NCBI GenBank assembly: GCA_041320695.1
Contig: JBGGOQ010000001.1
Coordinates: forward strand, 620,001-684,000
From: Caldicellulosiruptoraceae bacterium PP1
GTDB lineage: Bacteria > Bacillota > Thermoanaerobacteria > Caldicellulosiruptorales > Caldicellulosiruptoraceae
DNA: 64,000 bases
Direction: 5' to 3'
Part shown: piece after piece, positions 43,175-50,786 of the stretch
Layout of the letters: each line of letters starts with the position of its first letter
Numbering within the stretch: the first letter of the stretch is position 1
Made by a program: the position numbers and the translations under genes
Notes under the pieces: generated by a model
What the model was told of the DNA's origin: nothing
The model's database searches: none
The model's input: the letters and a program-made list of their open reading frames with translations, nothing else

Positions 43175-44020
43175 CTAAACCTCCACAGTTATATTGTCAA
43201 TTAATCTTGTATTCCCGACAAAAACTGCTAATGAAATCAAGACTTTACCTTTTATTTCATCTACAATTTCAAAACTATTATAATCAACTATTTCGATATA
43301 ATCAATTCGTGTTTCTTCTTTTTCCAAAATCATTTCAGACATTTTATTCTTTATTACTTCAGAGTTTTTTTCACCTTGTAATATCATATCTTTCGCAGTT
43401 AAAAGCGATTTATAAAGTATTGGAGCAATTTTTCGTTGCTTTTCGTTAAGATAAGTGTTCCTTGAACTCATAGCAAGCCCATCATGCTCTCTTACAATTT
43501 CACACCCAACAATCTCAACATCCAAATTTAAATCATTAACCATTTGCCTGATAACTGCCAATTGCTGAGCATCCTTTTTGCCAAAGTAAGCTTTTGTTGG
43601 TTTTACAATATTAAATAATTTTAACACTACTGTTGCAACACCATCAAAATGCCCAGGACGCGATTTACCACACATAATATCTGTAATCTCTTTAACAGAT
43701 ACATTAGTTTTAAATCCATTAGGATACATCTCTTTAGCATTAGGATAAAAAATTACATCAACACCAACACTTTGAGCAAGATTTTTATCTCTTTCAAAAT
43801 CTCTTGGATATCTTTCAAAATCCTCGTTTGGTCCAAATTGTATTGGATTTACAAATATGCTCATAACAACTATATCATTTTCTTCTTTCGCTTTTTTGGC
43901 TAAACTTAAATGACCATCATGAAGATATCCCATTGTTGGAACAAATCCAATTGTTTTATTTTCAAACATCATTTTATTTCTATAATCTTTCATTTCTTTA
44001 ATGCTCTCAATTATTATCAT
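43175..44020 (-). CDS. panC: Pantothenate synthetase
   Basis: It joins pantoate and beta-alanine using ATP. GFVPTMGYLHDGHLSL (HIGH-like), FVNPIQFGPNED, YFGKKDAQQL and MSSRNTYL (KMSKS-like) are the family motifs. The length of 281 residues is normal. The start ATG overlaps the panB stop (TAATG) with AAAGGAG upstream. Confidence 0.97.
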   Translation of the reverse strand: MIIIESIKEMKDYRNKMMFENKTIGFVPTMGYLHDGHLSLAKKAKEENDIVVMSIFVNPIQFGPNEDFERYPRDFERDKNLAQSVGVDVIFYPNAKEMYPNGFKTNVSVKEITDIMCGKSRPGHFDGVATVVLKLFNIVKPTKAYFGKKDAQQLAVIRQMVNDLNLDVEIVGCEIVREHDGLAMSSRNTYLNEKQRKIAPILYKSLLTAKDMILQGEKNSEVIKNKMSEMILEKEETRIDYIEIVDYNSFEIVDEIKGKVLISLAVFVGNTRLIDNITVEV

Positions 44021-44814
44021 TAATAGCTATGCTCCTTTCCAGGAAAATTACCATTTTTAACATCTTGGATATAATTTTTTACAGCATCTTGAATAAGATT
44101 ACCAAGCTCTAGGTATCTTTTTACAAATTTAGGTTTAAAATCATTAAACATTCCTAACATATCGTAACTTACTAAAACCTGTCCATCACATTCAGGACCT
44201 GCACCTATTCCAATAACAGGAATACTTACACTTTCAGTTACAACTTTTGCAACATGTGCTGGAACCTTTTCTAATACCAAGGCGAAAACTCCTATACCTT
44301 CTAATCTTTTTGCATCTTCAATAAGCTTATTTGCTTCTTGTTCCTCTTTTGCTCTAAGGTTATATCCACCAAATATGTTAACAGACTGAGGTGTTAAACC
44401 TAAATGTCCCATTACAGGGATTTGTGCCTTAATAACTGCTTCAATCTTATCTAAAACATCATCACAACCTTCCATTTTTACTGCATAAGCACCTGCTTGA
44501 ATTAACTTACCAGCATTTCTTACAGCTTCTTCGATATTAACGTGATATGATAAAAAAGGCATATCACCGACAATCATAGAATAATTTGCTGCTTTCGAAA
44601 CAGCTTTTACATGATGAATCATATCATCCATTGTAACTGGAATTGTTGAATCATAACCCATAATAACCATTCCCAAGGAATCTCCAACAAGAAGAATATC
44701 AATACCACTTTGGTCAAATATTTTTGCAAAAGTATAATCGTATGCAGTTAGCATTGTTATTTTCTCTTTTTTCAGTTTTTTTTCTAGTAAAAACTTTGTA
44801 GTTACCTTATTCAT
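44020..44814 (-). CDS. panB: 3-methyl-2-oxobutanoate hydroxymethyltransferase
   Basis: It makes ketopantoate from 2-ketoisovalerate. LTAYDYTFAKIFDQSGID, VGDSLGMVIMGYDST, VKMEGCD and the GIGAGPECDGQVLV segment are diagnostic. The length of 264 residues is normal. The start lies inside the end of panG (eight-base overlap), with AGAAGGGA upstream. Confidence 0.97.
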   Translation of the reverse strand: MNKVTTKFLLEKKLKKEKITMLTAYDYTFAKIFDQSGIDILLVGDSLGMVIMGYDSTIPVTMDDMIHHVKAVSKAANYSMIVGDMPFLSYHVNIEEAVRNAGKLIQAGAYAVKMEGCDDVLDKIEAVIKAQIPVMGHLGLTPQSVNIFGGYNLRAKEEQEANKLIEDAKRLEGIGVFALVLEKVPAHVAKVVTESVSIPVIGIGAGPECDGQVLVSYDMLGMFNDFKPKFVKRYLELGNLIQDAVKNYIQDVKNGNFPGKEHSY

Positions 44815-45667
44815 TATTATTCACATCCCTTCTTAGTTGATTGATAAAATCATAATATCTCTTAATTTTATTTTCATCTGAAAAATCTTTAATAAAAATA
44901 TCCATAATTTTTAGAAAACTAATATAATTATCCTTTAATTCGCCTGTAATATTGGCTAAATGAATCTGTAAAGTTTTATAATCTTCTCTAGCTAATGGAC
45001 CTGTCAAAGCATTTTTTGGGTTTTGAATAAAATTATTTAGAGTAGCTGTTGAGAGGCTTTTAATAATATTTAATATATCTTCATTAGTAATTCCTATACT
45101 CTCATAAAGCTTATATGAATTATATAAAAGGCCAACTAAATAGTTTGAGGCAATACATGCCGCAGCATGATAAATTGGTTTATTTTCTTTATTCAACTCA
45201 ATATATCTATTTCCTATCTTTGATAAGATCTGCCTTGCAGCTTCAATTCCATATAAATCTCCTTCTAATGAAAAATAGCATTGAGAAAGTTTATCAAAAT
45301 CTGATTTTTCACCAATCATTGTTTGAATTGGATGCAGCGAAAATTTACCTTTACAATTACATTTAATAATATCATGACTATAAACTCCTGATAAATGTCC
45401 TACTATTTTATTAGATATATTAAACTTATCCAATTCACTACTAAATGATTCAATTGCACTGTCAGAAATAGATAGAATAATAATATCACTATTTAATATT
45501 AAGCCATCCAATTCATGATAAAATGTAACATCAATTTTTTCAGCATTACTTTTTCCTCTAATTAAATCCCTATTGTAAATCCCACTAATTTTTAATCCCT
45601 TTTCCTTAAAATAGTAACAAAGAGAGGTCCCAGCTTTTCCAGAACCTATAAAACCAACAGTCATCAT
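44807..45667 (-). CDS. panG: Probable ketopantoate reductase of the PanG (DUF2520) type
   Basis: A Rossmann-fold protein starting MTVGFIGSGKAGTSLCYYF, with the DUF2520 C-terminal domain (HAAACIASNYLVGLLYN). PanG is a reported alternative ketopantoate reductase in bacteria that lack PanE. Here it is the first gene of panG-B-C-D and supplies the one missing step, so this role is likely, though inferred from position and fold. The length of 286 residues is right. Adjacent ATG codons follow GGAGG. A regulatory leader lies upstream. Confidence 0.83.
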   Translation of the reverse strand: MMTVGFIGSGKAGTSLCYYFKEKGLKISGIYNRDLIRGKSNAEKIDVTFYHELDGLILNSDIIILSISDSAIESFSSELDKFNISNKIVGHLSGVYSHDIIKCNCKGKFSLHPIQTMIGEKSDFDKLSQCYFSLEGDLYGIEAARQILSKIGNRYIELNKENKPIYHAAACIASNYLVGLLYNSYKLYESIGITNEDILNIIKSLSTATLNNFIQNPKNALTGPLAREDYKTLQIHLANITGELKDNYISFLKIMDIFIKDFSDENKIKRYYDFINQLRRDVNNNE

Positions 45668-45685
45668 AACAATTTACCTCCAAAA

Positions 45686-45711
45686 AACAAAAAAGCAGAC
45701 AAGGTCTGCCT
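45686..45711 (-). terminator. Leader terminator in front of the pantothenate operon
   Basis: On the minus strand GCAGAC, loop CTT, GTCTGC, with flanking A and T runs (AAAAG before, TTTTTT after), about 20 bases before panG. A terminator in a 5' leader implies attenuation. Confidence 0.75.
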
Positions 45712-45727
45712 TTTAGCAAAATATATT

Positions 45728-45758
45728 GGCAGTCCCTGTTAATTTTAATCAGGGCAGC
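45728..45758 (-). promoter_or_regulatory. Leader hairpin upstream of panG, possible pan-motif RNA
   Basis: On the minus strand GCTG-CCCTG, an 11-base AT-rich loop and CAGGG-A-CTGC form a stem with a bulged A and a mismatch. Its 3' arm CTGCC can pair instead with GGCAG in the terminator just downstream. A structured element called the pan motif is known upstream of pan genes in Firmicutes; I infer this by position and could not compare to its consensus. Confidence 0.5.
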
Positions 45759-45923
45759 ATTTATGTTAATAAAAAAAATTTGTATGGTTCATTATATTGA
45801 TACCATCAATTTATAATATTATATCACAAATTTTTGAAATTAATGATATATCAATGATATTTCTTTGGACAAGTTGGGTAATAATAAAATTGAAAATAAA
45901 AATAAATAAGGAGAGAAAACTAC

Positions 45924-46451
45924 ATGAAGAATCAAAAAATTATTGATTTACTAAATGAGCAATTAAATAAAGAAATATTTTCAGCTTATTTTTATACTGC
46001 AATGGAAGCTTATTTTGCTGATGTTAACCTTTTAGGTTTTGCACATTTTTTTATGGTGCAAACAAAAGAAGAGTTAGATCATGCAAGACTAATCTTCGAC
46101 TATATAAATAAAGTTGGTGGAAGAGTAATTTTAAAACCATTGTCACAACCAAAAAATGAATTTAACTCACCAACAGAGGTATTTGATCTTGCTTTAAAGC
46201 ATGAACAATTTATAACTCAATCAATACATGAAATAGCCCAAGTTGCTATTGATGAAAAAGATTATACTACTAATACTTTTTTACAATGGTTTATTAATGA
46301 GCAAGCTGAAGAAGAAGAAAATATGGATAGTATTTTAAGAAAATTAAAATTTATTAAAGAAGACCCAAGTGGGCTACTTTTCTTAGACAAAGAATTGTCA
46401 CTTAGAGTATATGCACCACCATCAATAATGGCTCAAGATTCTCAAGCATAA
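45924..46451 (+). CDS. ftn: Ferritin
   Basis: An iron-storage four-helix protein. NEQLNKEIFSAYFYTAMEAYF and EELDHARLIFDYI carry the ferroxidase glutamates and histidine, and FLQWFINEQAEEEENM carries the later ones. The length of 175 residues is right for bacterial ferritin rather than Dps. ATG at 45924 has AAGGAGAG. Direct repeats ATGATAT flank TGATATATCA at 45844-45853 upstream, which may be a regulator site. It is divergent from the pan operon. Confidence 0.92.
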   Translation: MKNQKIIDLLNEQLNKEIFSAYFYTAMEAYFADVNLLGFAHFFMVQTKEELDHARLIFDYINKVGGRVILKPLSQPKNEFNSPTEVFDLALKHEQFITQSIHEIAQVAIDEKDYTTNTFLQWFINEQAEEEENMDSILRKLKFIKEDPSGLLFLDKELSLRVYAPPSIMAQDSQA

Positions 46452-46469
46452 ATTTATATTCTTGTATTC

Positions 46470-46498
46470 TTGAAATAATTATAATTTAAGAGTATACT
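46470..46498 (+). promoter_or_regulatory. Promoter of the FmdB-like gene
   Basis: TTGAAA, a 17-base spacer and TATACT, about 38 bases before the start codon. Confidence 0.6.
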
Positions 46499-46535
46499 TT
46501 TGTTGTAGAGGTTAATAAATTAAGGAGATGAATAA

Positions 46536-46757
46536 ATGTTTTATTCATTTATTTGTAATAAATGTAATAGTAACTTTGAGATAAGAGCTTCTATATCACA
46601 AATGACTGCTGGGCTTAGGGTTATTTGCCCTAATTGTTCATCTGAAGATGTTTCAAGAGATTATTCAACTATTTCTTTTGGTGTTTCATCAGGAAATAAT
46701 AGTTCAACTTCAAGTTCTTGCAGTGGTTGCTCAGGTGGTAAAGGCTGTTGTAACTAA
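46536..46757 (+). CDS. FmdB-type zinc ribbon protein
   Basis: A 73-residue protein with a zinc ribbon: YSFICNKCNSNFEI, then VICPNCSSEDVSRDY, giving two Cys pairs as in the FmdB/CxxC_CXXC_SSSS family. The C-terminus is rich in Ser, Gly and Cys (SCSGCSGGKGCC), a known feature of this family. The function is unclear; members are called putative regulators. It has its own promoter and AAGGAGATG upstream. Confidence 0.88.
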   Translation: MFYSFICNKCNSNFEIRASISQMTAGLRVICPNCSSEDVSRDYSTISFGVSSGNNSSTSSSCSGCSGGKGCCN

Positions 46758-46899
46758 GAAATTATCTCTACAACATATTTAAATTAATATTTTTCTTTAT
46801 TGCAAAGCTTATCAAAGACTATCCAAAAATATATTTTTCTAATTTAGTACTATTTATAATAATATAAAAATTATTAAGACCAACAATATTAAAAATATT

Positions 46900-46941
46900 A
46901 GAGGGTGATTAACTATCTATTTAGGCACCCTCTTTTTTTTA
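46900..46941 (+). terminator. Terminator after the FmdB-like gene
   Basis: AGAGGGTG (46900-46907) pairs with CACCCTCT (46926-46933), followed by eight T. Confidence 0.85.
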
Positions 46942-46970
46942 TAGACTTTATTTTTTTGATGATATATAAT
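46942..46970 (+). promoter_or_regulatory. Promoter of the coiled-coil gene
   Basis: TAGACT, a 17-base spacer and TATAAT, about 34 bases before the start codon. Confidence 0.6.
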
Positions 46971-47004
46971 TTATTTAATTACATATTTCGAGGTGTATTA
47001 ATTA

Positions 47005-47577
47005 ATGAGTGATCGTGAAATACTAGAACTAATTCTTAGTAATATCCAGATATTGAATAATAAGTTTGATAATCTTCAAACTCAGGTGAATAATCTTGAA
47101 GCTAAATTTGATAATCTTGAAGCTAAAGTTAATAGCCTTGAAGCTAAGGTCAACAGCCTTGAAGATAAAGTTAATAGCCTTGAAGCTAAGGTTAACTGCC
47201 TTGAAGACAAAATAAATAGTCTTGAAGACAAAGTTAATAGTCTTGAAGCTAAGTTCAATAGTCTTGAAGCTAAAGTTAATAACTTTGAAGCTAAATTAAA
47301 TAAGTTTGAAAATAAACTAAATAACTTTGAAGCAAAGCTTGATAAACTTGAAGCACAGGTAGCTGAAAATACTCAAATCTTAAAGGCATTAGAACATTTA
47401 GCTCAAGTTAATAAAGCTGAACATGATAATATAATTATGCAAAATGCTAAATTAGAAGGATCATTTAATAAAGTTTCTGAGAAAGTTGATAAATTAGAGA
47501 AAGATTTTAATATTATTGAAGCTGTTACAGGCAAGAATATGCAAGATATTGCTTTTTTAAAGGCCGTAAACTCATAA
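47005..47577 (+). CDS. Heptad-repeat coiled-coil protein, unknown function
   Basis: A 190-residue hydrophilic protein. Residues 23-120 are 14 uninterrupted seven-residue repeats close to NSLEAKV, giving V, F, I or L at a, L or F at d, E at e and K at g, an ideal long parallel coiled coil of about 15 nm. A less regular coil follows (VDKLEKDFNIIEAV). There is no signal peptide or membrane segment. The start MSDREILELILSNIQIL resembles small clostridial proteins of unknown role. GAGGTG precedes the ATG. At the DNA level the repeats are 21-base near-copies. Confidence 0.85.
   Translation: MSDREILELILSNIQILNNKFDNLQTQVNNLEAKFDNLEAKVNSLEAKVNSLEDKVNSLEAKVNCLEDKINSLEDKVNSLEAKFNSLEAKVNNFEAKLNKFENKLNNFEAKLDKLEAQVAENTQILKALEHLAQVNKAEHDNIIMQNAKLEGSFNKVSEKVDKLEKDFNIIEAVTGKNMQDIAFLKAVNS
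47071..47364 (+). repeat. Tandem 21-base repeat array in the coiled-coil gene
   Basis: Fourteen in-frame 21-base units close to AATAGCCTTGAAGCTAAGGT, each coding one heptad. The middle units are nearly identical (AGCCTTGAAGMTAARGTTAA), while the ends diverge, suggesting copy-number growth by slippage or recombination. Confidence 0.85.
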
Positions 47578-47596
47578 AATATTTTATTTGAATGTC

Positions 47597-47625
47597 TTGA
47601 CAAAGTATATTAACCTTTTTATAAT
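47597..47625 (+). promoter_or_regulatory. Consensus promoter of tRNA-Leu
   Basis: TTGACA, 17-base spacer, TATAAT: a perfect match to the sigma-A consensus, ending 20 bases before the tRNA. Confidence 0.9.
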
Positions 47626-47645
47626 ATATATTGCAAATTGAATTT

Positions 47646-47732
47646 GCCGAGATGGTGGAATTGGCAGACACGCTACTTTGAGGGGGTAGTGGGGATAACC
47701 TCGTGCGAGTTCGAGTCTCGCTCTCGGCACCA
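47646..47732 (+). tRNA. tRNA-Leu (anticodon GAG)
   Basis: A class II tRNA of 87 bases: acceptor GCCGAGA with TCTCGGC, anticodon arm CTACT-TTGAGGG-GGTAG with anticodon GAG, a long variable arm, T arm GCGAG-TTCGAGT-CTCGC, discriminator A and encoded CCA. Confidence 0.95.
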
Positions 47733-47742
47733 AAATGAACAC

Positions 47743-47770
47743 AAAAGTCCTATATTTTAGGACTTTTTTT
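47743..47770 (+). terminator. Terminator after tRNA-Leu
   Basis: AAAAGTCCTA and TAGGACTTTT form a ten-base-pair stem with a five-base loop and a T run. Confidence 0.88.
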
Positions 47771-47828
47771 ATTTTTATGGACATTTCTTTTTTCAAATCT
47801 TTTATATTTCTGTATTTCTCAAAAAACA

Positions 47829-47846
47829 GTTGTATTTTTATTCATT
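47829..47846. promoter_or_regulatory. ARG box (ArgR/AhrC operator)
   Basis: The core TGTATTTTTATTCA at 47831-47844 fits the operator consensus TGNATWWWWATNCA at every fixed position. It overlaps the -35 box of the argC promoter, so arginine-bound ArgR would block transcription. Confidence 0.7.
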
Positions 47847-47858
47847 TAATTGTATAAT
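47830..47858 (+). promoter_or_regulatory. Promoter of argCB
   Basis: TTGTAT, a 17-base spacer and TATAAT, about 35 bases before the argC ATG. It overlaps the ARG box. Confidence 0.7.
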
Positions 47859-47893
47859 TATATATTATATATTCCTTTAGGAGTTGATATTAT

Positions 47894-48931
47894 ATGATAA
47901 ACGTATCAATTATTGGTGGAACAGGCTATGTGGCCGCAGAATTAATTAGGATATTATTAAAACATCCTTATGTAAATATTAAATATGTAATGTCTTCAAG
48001 TAATGCAAACACAGACATTTCTGAAACTTATAAACACTTTAAGAAAAAGATTAACTTATCATATACAGAATTGAATTATGATCTTTTAAAAGATAGTGAT
48101 GTTATTTTTTGTTGTCTACCTCATGGTGTTTCACAAGATATAGTTTATAATCTGCATCATATGAATAAATTAGTCATTGATCTAAGTGCTGATTATAGAT
48201 ATAAAGATATAAACATTTATAATGAATGGTATGGTAGCCATAAATATCCTGATTTATTTAAAGAAGCAGTTTATGGCTTACCTGAATTATATAGAAATCA
48301 AATTAAAAAAAGTAAGATTATAGGTAATCCTGGATGTTATACTACTTGTTCAATTCTATCTTTAGCACCATTATTGAAGAATAAGATGATTGAAAAAAAT
48401 AATATAATAATAGATGCTAAATCTGGTGTTTCAGGTGCAGGAAGAAAAAGTGATTTTAATTTTAGCTTTTGCGAAACAGATGAAAACTTCAAAGCTTATT
48501 CAATAGCCTCACATAGGCATACTTCTGAAATTGAACAAGAATATAGTATTTTATACGGAAATGATATTAAAATTACTTTTACTCCACATTTGCTACCTAT
48601 AAAAAGAGGAATTCTTTGCACTATATATGCAAATCTTGTTAATAAGAGTATAGCAATAGATGCTATAAGGGAAATATATTTAACTTTTTATGAAAATGAA
48701 TATTTTGTAAGAATATATAACAAAGGTGAATTCCCTGAAATAAAATATGTTACAGGTTCCAACTTTATTGATATTGGCTTTGCAATTGATAAAAGAACTA
48801 ATAGAATAATTATAGTCTCAGCTATAGACAATTTAATTAAAGGTGCAGCAGGCCAAGCTGTTCAAAATATGAATATACTTCTTAATTTAGACGAAAAAAC
48901 TGGCCTTGATTTTACTGGTGAATATTTTTAA
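47894..48931 (+). CDS. argC: N-acetyl-gamma-glutamyl-phosphate reductase
   Basis: It makes N-acetylglutamate semialdehyde in arginine synthesis. SIIGGTGYVAAELIRIL is the NADP-binding start, VYGLPELYR and IIGNPGCYTTCSILSLAPL contain the active-site cysteine, and HRHTSEIEQE and PHLLPIKRGI are further family segments. The length of 345 residues is normal. ATG at 47894 has AGGAG. It is followed by argB after 15 bases; no argJ or argD is next to it. Confidence 0.95.
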   Translation: MINVSIIGGTGYVAAELIRILLKHPYVNIKYVMSSSNANTDISETYKHFKKKINLSYTELNYDLLKDSDVIFCCLPHGVSQDIVYNLHHMNKLVIDLSADYRYKDINIYNEWYGSHKYPDLFKEAVYGLPELYRNQIKKSKIIGNPGCYTTCSILSLAPLLKNKMIEKNNIIIDAKSGVSGAGRKSDFNFSFCETDENFKAYSIASHRHTSEIEQEYSILYGNDIKITFTPHLLPIKRGILCTIYANLVNKSIAIDAIREIYLTFYENEYFVRIYNKGEFPEIKYVTGSNFIDIGFAIDKRTNRIIIVSAIDNLIKGAAGQAVQNMNILLNLDEKTGLDFTGEYF

Positions 48932-48946
48932 TATGGAGGTAATTAT

Positions 48947-49828
48947 ATGATAGAAAATATGGATGAATTAATTTTTAAGGCTGGTATTTTAATTGAAGCA
49001 TTACCTTACATACAAAAGCTAAATGGTAAAACTGTTGTAATTAAATATGGTGGTAATGCTATGATAAATGATAAGTTAAAAAATTGGGTTATGGAGGACA
49101 TCACTTTATTAAAATACATAGGTGTAAATCCAATTGTTGTTCATGGTGGTGGACCAGAAATATCTAATTTTTTAAAACAGCTTAATATACAATCTAAATT
49201 TGTTAATGGGCTTAGAGTTACTGATGATAAAACAATGCAAGTTGCACAAATGGTTTTGGTTGGAAAAACAAATAAAGAGTTAGTTTCAATGATTAACCAA
49301 AAAGGTGGCAAAGCAATTGGTATTTGTGGAATAGACGGAAACCTAATAACTGCAAAAAAACACGTTGAATTTGTTGATGGACAAGAAATTGACTTAGGAA
49401 TGGTTGGAGAGGTAATATCAATTAATGCAAAAGTTTTGGAAATGCTTGCAAAAGATGAATATATACCAGTTGTAGCTCCTATTGGAGTAGGCGAAAATGG
49501 AGAAAGTTATAACATTAATGCAGATACTGTCGCAGCTGAAATTGCAAAAGCCATTCATGCCGAAAAACTTATGTTTATGACAGATGTTGAAGGTGTTAAA
49601 ATATCTAAAGATAGCCAAGAAATCATTTCTGCCATTCATGCTGATGAGATAATTAATATGATAAACAATAAGCAGATAGAAGGCGGAATGATACCAAAGG
49701 TTTTGGCATGTATTGATGCGTTAAATAGTGGTGTAAATAGAACTCATATTTTAGATGGAAGAATACCTCATTGTATTCTTCTAGAAATTTTCACTGATAA
49801 AGGTATAGGAACAATGATTCATTTATAA
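48947..49828 (+). CDS. argB: Acetylglutamate kinase
   Basis: It phosphorylates N-acetylglutamate in arginine synthesis. [31 protein letters not shown] and [12 protein letters not shown] are the amino-acid-kinase family motifs with the N-acetylglutamate signature. The length of 293 residues is normal. GGAGG precedes the ATG. It follows argC in the ARG-box operon, while the product order argB then argC is reversed in position. A terminator follows. Confidence 0.95.
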   Translation: MIENMDELIFKAGILIEALPYIQKLNGKTVVIKYGGNAMINDKLKNWVMEDITLLKYIGVNPIVVHGGGPEISNFLKQLNIQSKFVNGLRVTDDKTMQVAQMVLVGKTNKELVSMINQKGGKAIGICGIDGNLITAKKHVEFVDGQEIDLGMVGEVISINAKVLEMLAKDEYIPVVAPIGVGENGESYNINADTVAAEIAKAIHAEKLMFMTDVEGVKISKDSQEIISAIHADEIINMINNKQIEGGMIPKVLACIDALNSGVNRTHILDGRIPHCILLEIFTDKGIGTMIHL

Positions 49829-49858
49829 AAAAAGGATCAGTCCGCTGATCCTTTTTTT
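49827..49858. terminator. Bidirectional terminator between argB and rlmH
   Basis: AAAAAAAGGATCAG and CTGATCCTTTTTTT form a perfect 14-base-pair stem with loop TCCG. It serves both converging units and overlaps the last bases of rlmH. Confidence 0.9.
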
Positions 49859-50312
49859 ATTTATGATATTTAGTATTATTTATAATACATAACGATCTAT
49901 AAATTTGCTCATAAAGCATAATACGAAAAAGTTGATGAGGAAAAGTCATATCAGAAAAAGATAACTTCATTTTTGCTATATTTTTAACTTCATCACTCAA
50001 ACCGTTTGAACCACCAATTACAAAAACAATATCATTATTTGAGGTTAAGAGCTTTTTTATCTTTTCAGAAAAACCAATTGAGGATAGTTTTGTTCCATTT
50101 ATATCCATTGCAATAACATAATCACCTTTTTTAATTTTTGAAAGTATTTCTTTGCCTTCATATGCTAAAGATTTATTTATATCATCATAGTTATATTCTT
50201 GAATTTCTATTTCATTAATCTTTATCCATTTATTTATTCTTTTTTTGTATTCTAAACATGCATCTTTATAAAAATGTTCTTTAATTTTGCCAACACATAT
50301 AATTTTTATCAT
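49857..50312 (-). CDS. rlmH: 23S rRNA pseudouridine-1915 N3-methyltransferase
   Basis: A SPOUT-fold methyltransferase. IICVGKIKEHFYKDACLEYKKRI at the start, FVIGGSNGLSDEV (SAM-binding knot) and the ending LFRIMLYEQIYRSLCIINNTKYH match RlmH. The length is 151 residues, slightly short. It acts on the 70S ribosome. It is last in the ZIP-tsaC-ywlE-rlmH group and overlaps the phosphatase gene by one base. Confidence 0.95.
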   Translation of the reverse strand: MIKIICVGKIKEHFYKDACLEYKKRINKWIKINEIEIQEYNYDDINKSLAYEGKEILSKIKKGDYVIAMDINGTKLSSIGFSEKIKKLLTSNNDIVFVIGGSNGLSDEVKNIAKMKLSFSDMTFPHQLFRIMLYEQIYRSLCIINNTKYHK

Positions 50313-50785
50313 TATTTATCAATCCTGTTAATTAGTTTATCAATAAGTAATGATATTTCATCTCTGCAGATCCTATAATAGTTTAAGTCGTTCCCATAAG
50401 GATCTATAACATCTAAGTCTTCTTTATTATCTAAGACATATTCTTTTAATGTAAACACCTTATCCATAGTACCAGGAAACATTTCAATAATAATGTCTTT
50501 ATGGTGTTTTTCCATTGTCAAAATTAAATGACTGTTTTTAAGCATATCAATATTTATTAGTTTAGAAATATGACTTGAAATATCAATACCTATCTCATCC
50601 ATCACTTTTATTGTATTGTTTGAAGCTTTTTGAGGAAAAAAAGCTGACACACCTGCAGATATTGCTTTGATATTATTTATTTTAAGTTTATTAGCCTTAT
50701 AATTAAAAAGATATTCTGCCATTGGACTTCTACATGTATTCCCTGTACAAACAAATAGTATATTCATTTGTTCCATTTGTTTCAT
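50312..50785 (-). CDS. ywlE: Low-molecular-weight phosphatase, probably protein arginine phosphatase
   Basis: The P-loop CTGNTCRSPMAEYLF is that of LMW phosphatases, with Asp in the C-terminal VIDPYGNDLNYY. The Thr after CTGN is the known mark of the YwlE arginine phosphatase group, which opposes McsB kinase. The most likely start is ATG at 50785, four bases after AGGTG, which overlaps the tsaC stop codon. It sits next to tsaC as in Bacillus (ywlC-ywlE order). A tyrosine phosphatase role is the alternative. Confidence 0.87.
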   Translation of the reverse strand: MKQMEQMNILFVCTGNTCRSPMAEYLFNYKANKLKINNIKAISAGVSAFFPQKASNNTIKVMDEIGIDISSHISKLINIDMLKNSHLILTMEKHHKDIIIEMFPGTMDKVFTLKEYVLDNKEDLDVIDPYGNDLNYYRICRDEISLLIDKLINRIDK

Positions 50786-50786
50786 T

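Noticed and set aside
45844-45853. Fur or PerR box before ferritin
   Set aside because: TGATATATCA with flanking ATGATAT repeats only weakly resembles either consensus in such AT-rich DNA.
38010-46933. Similar hairpins at 38010-38042 and 46900-46933, possible dispersed repeat
   Set aside because: They share only the AGGGTG-CACCCT stem, and both work as ordinary terminators. Loops differ, so chance similarity is enough.
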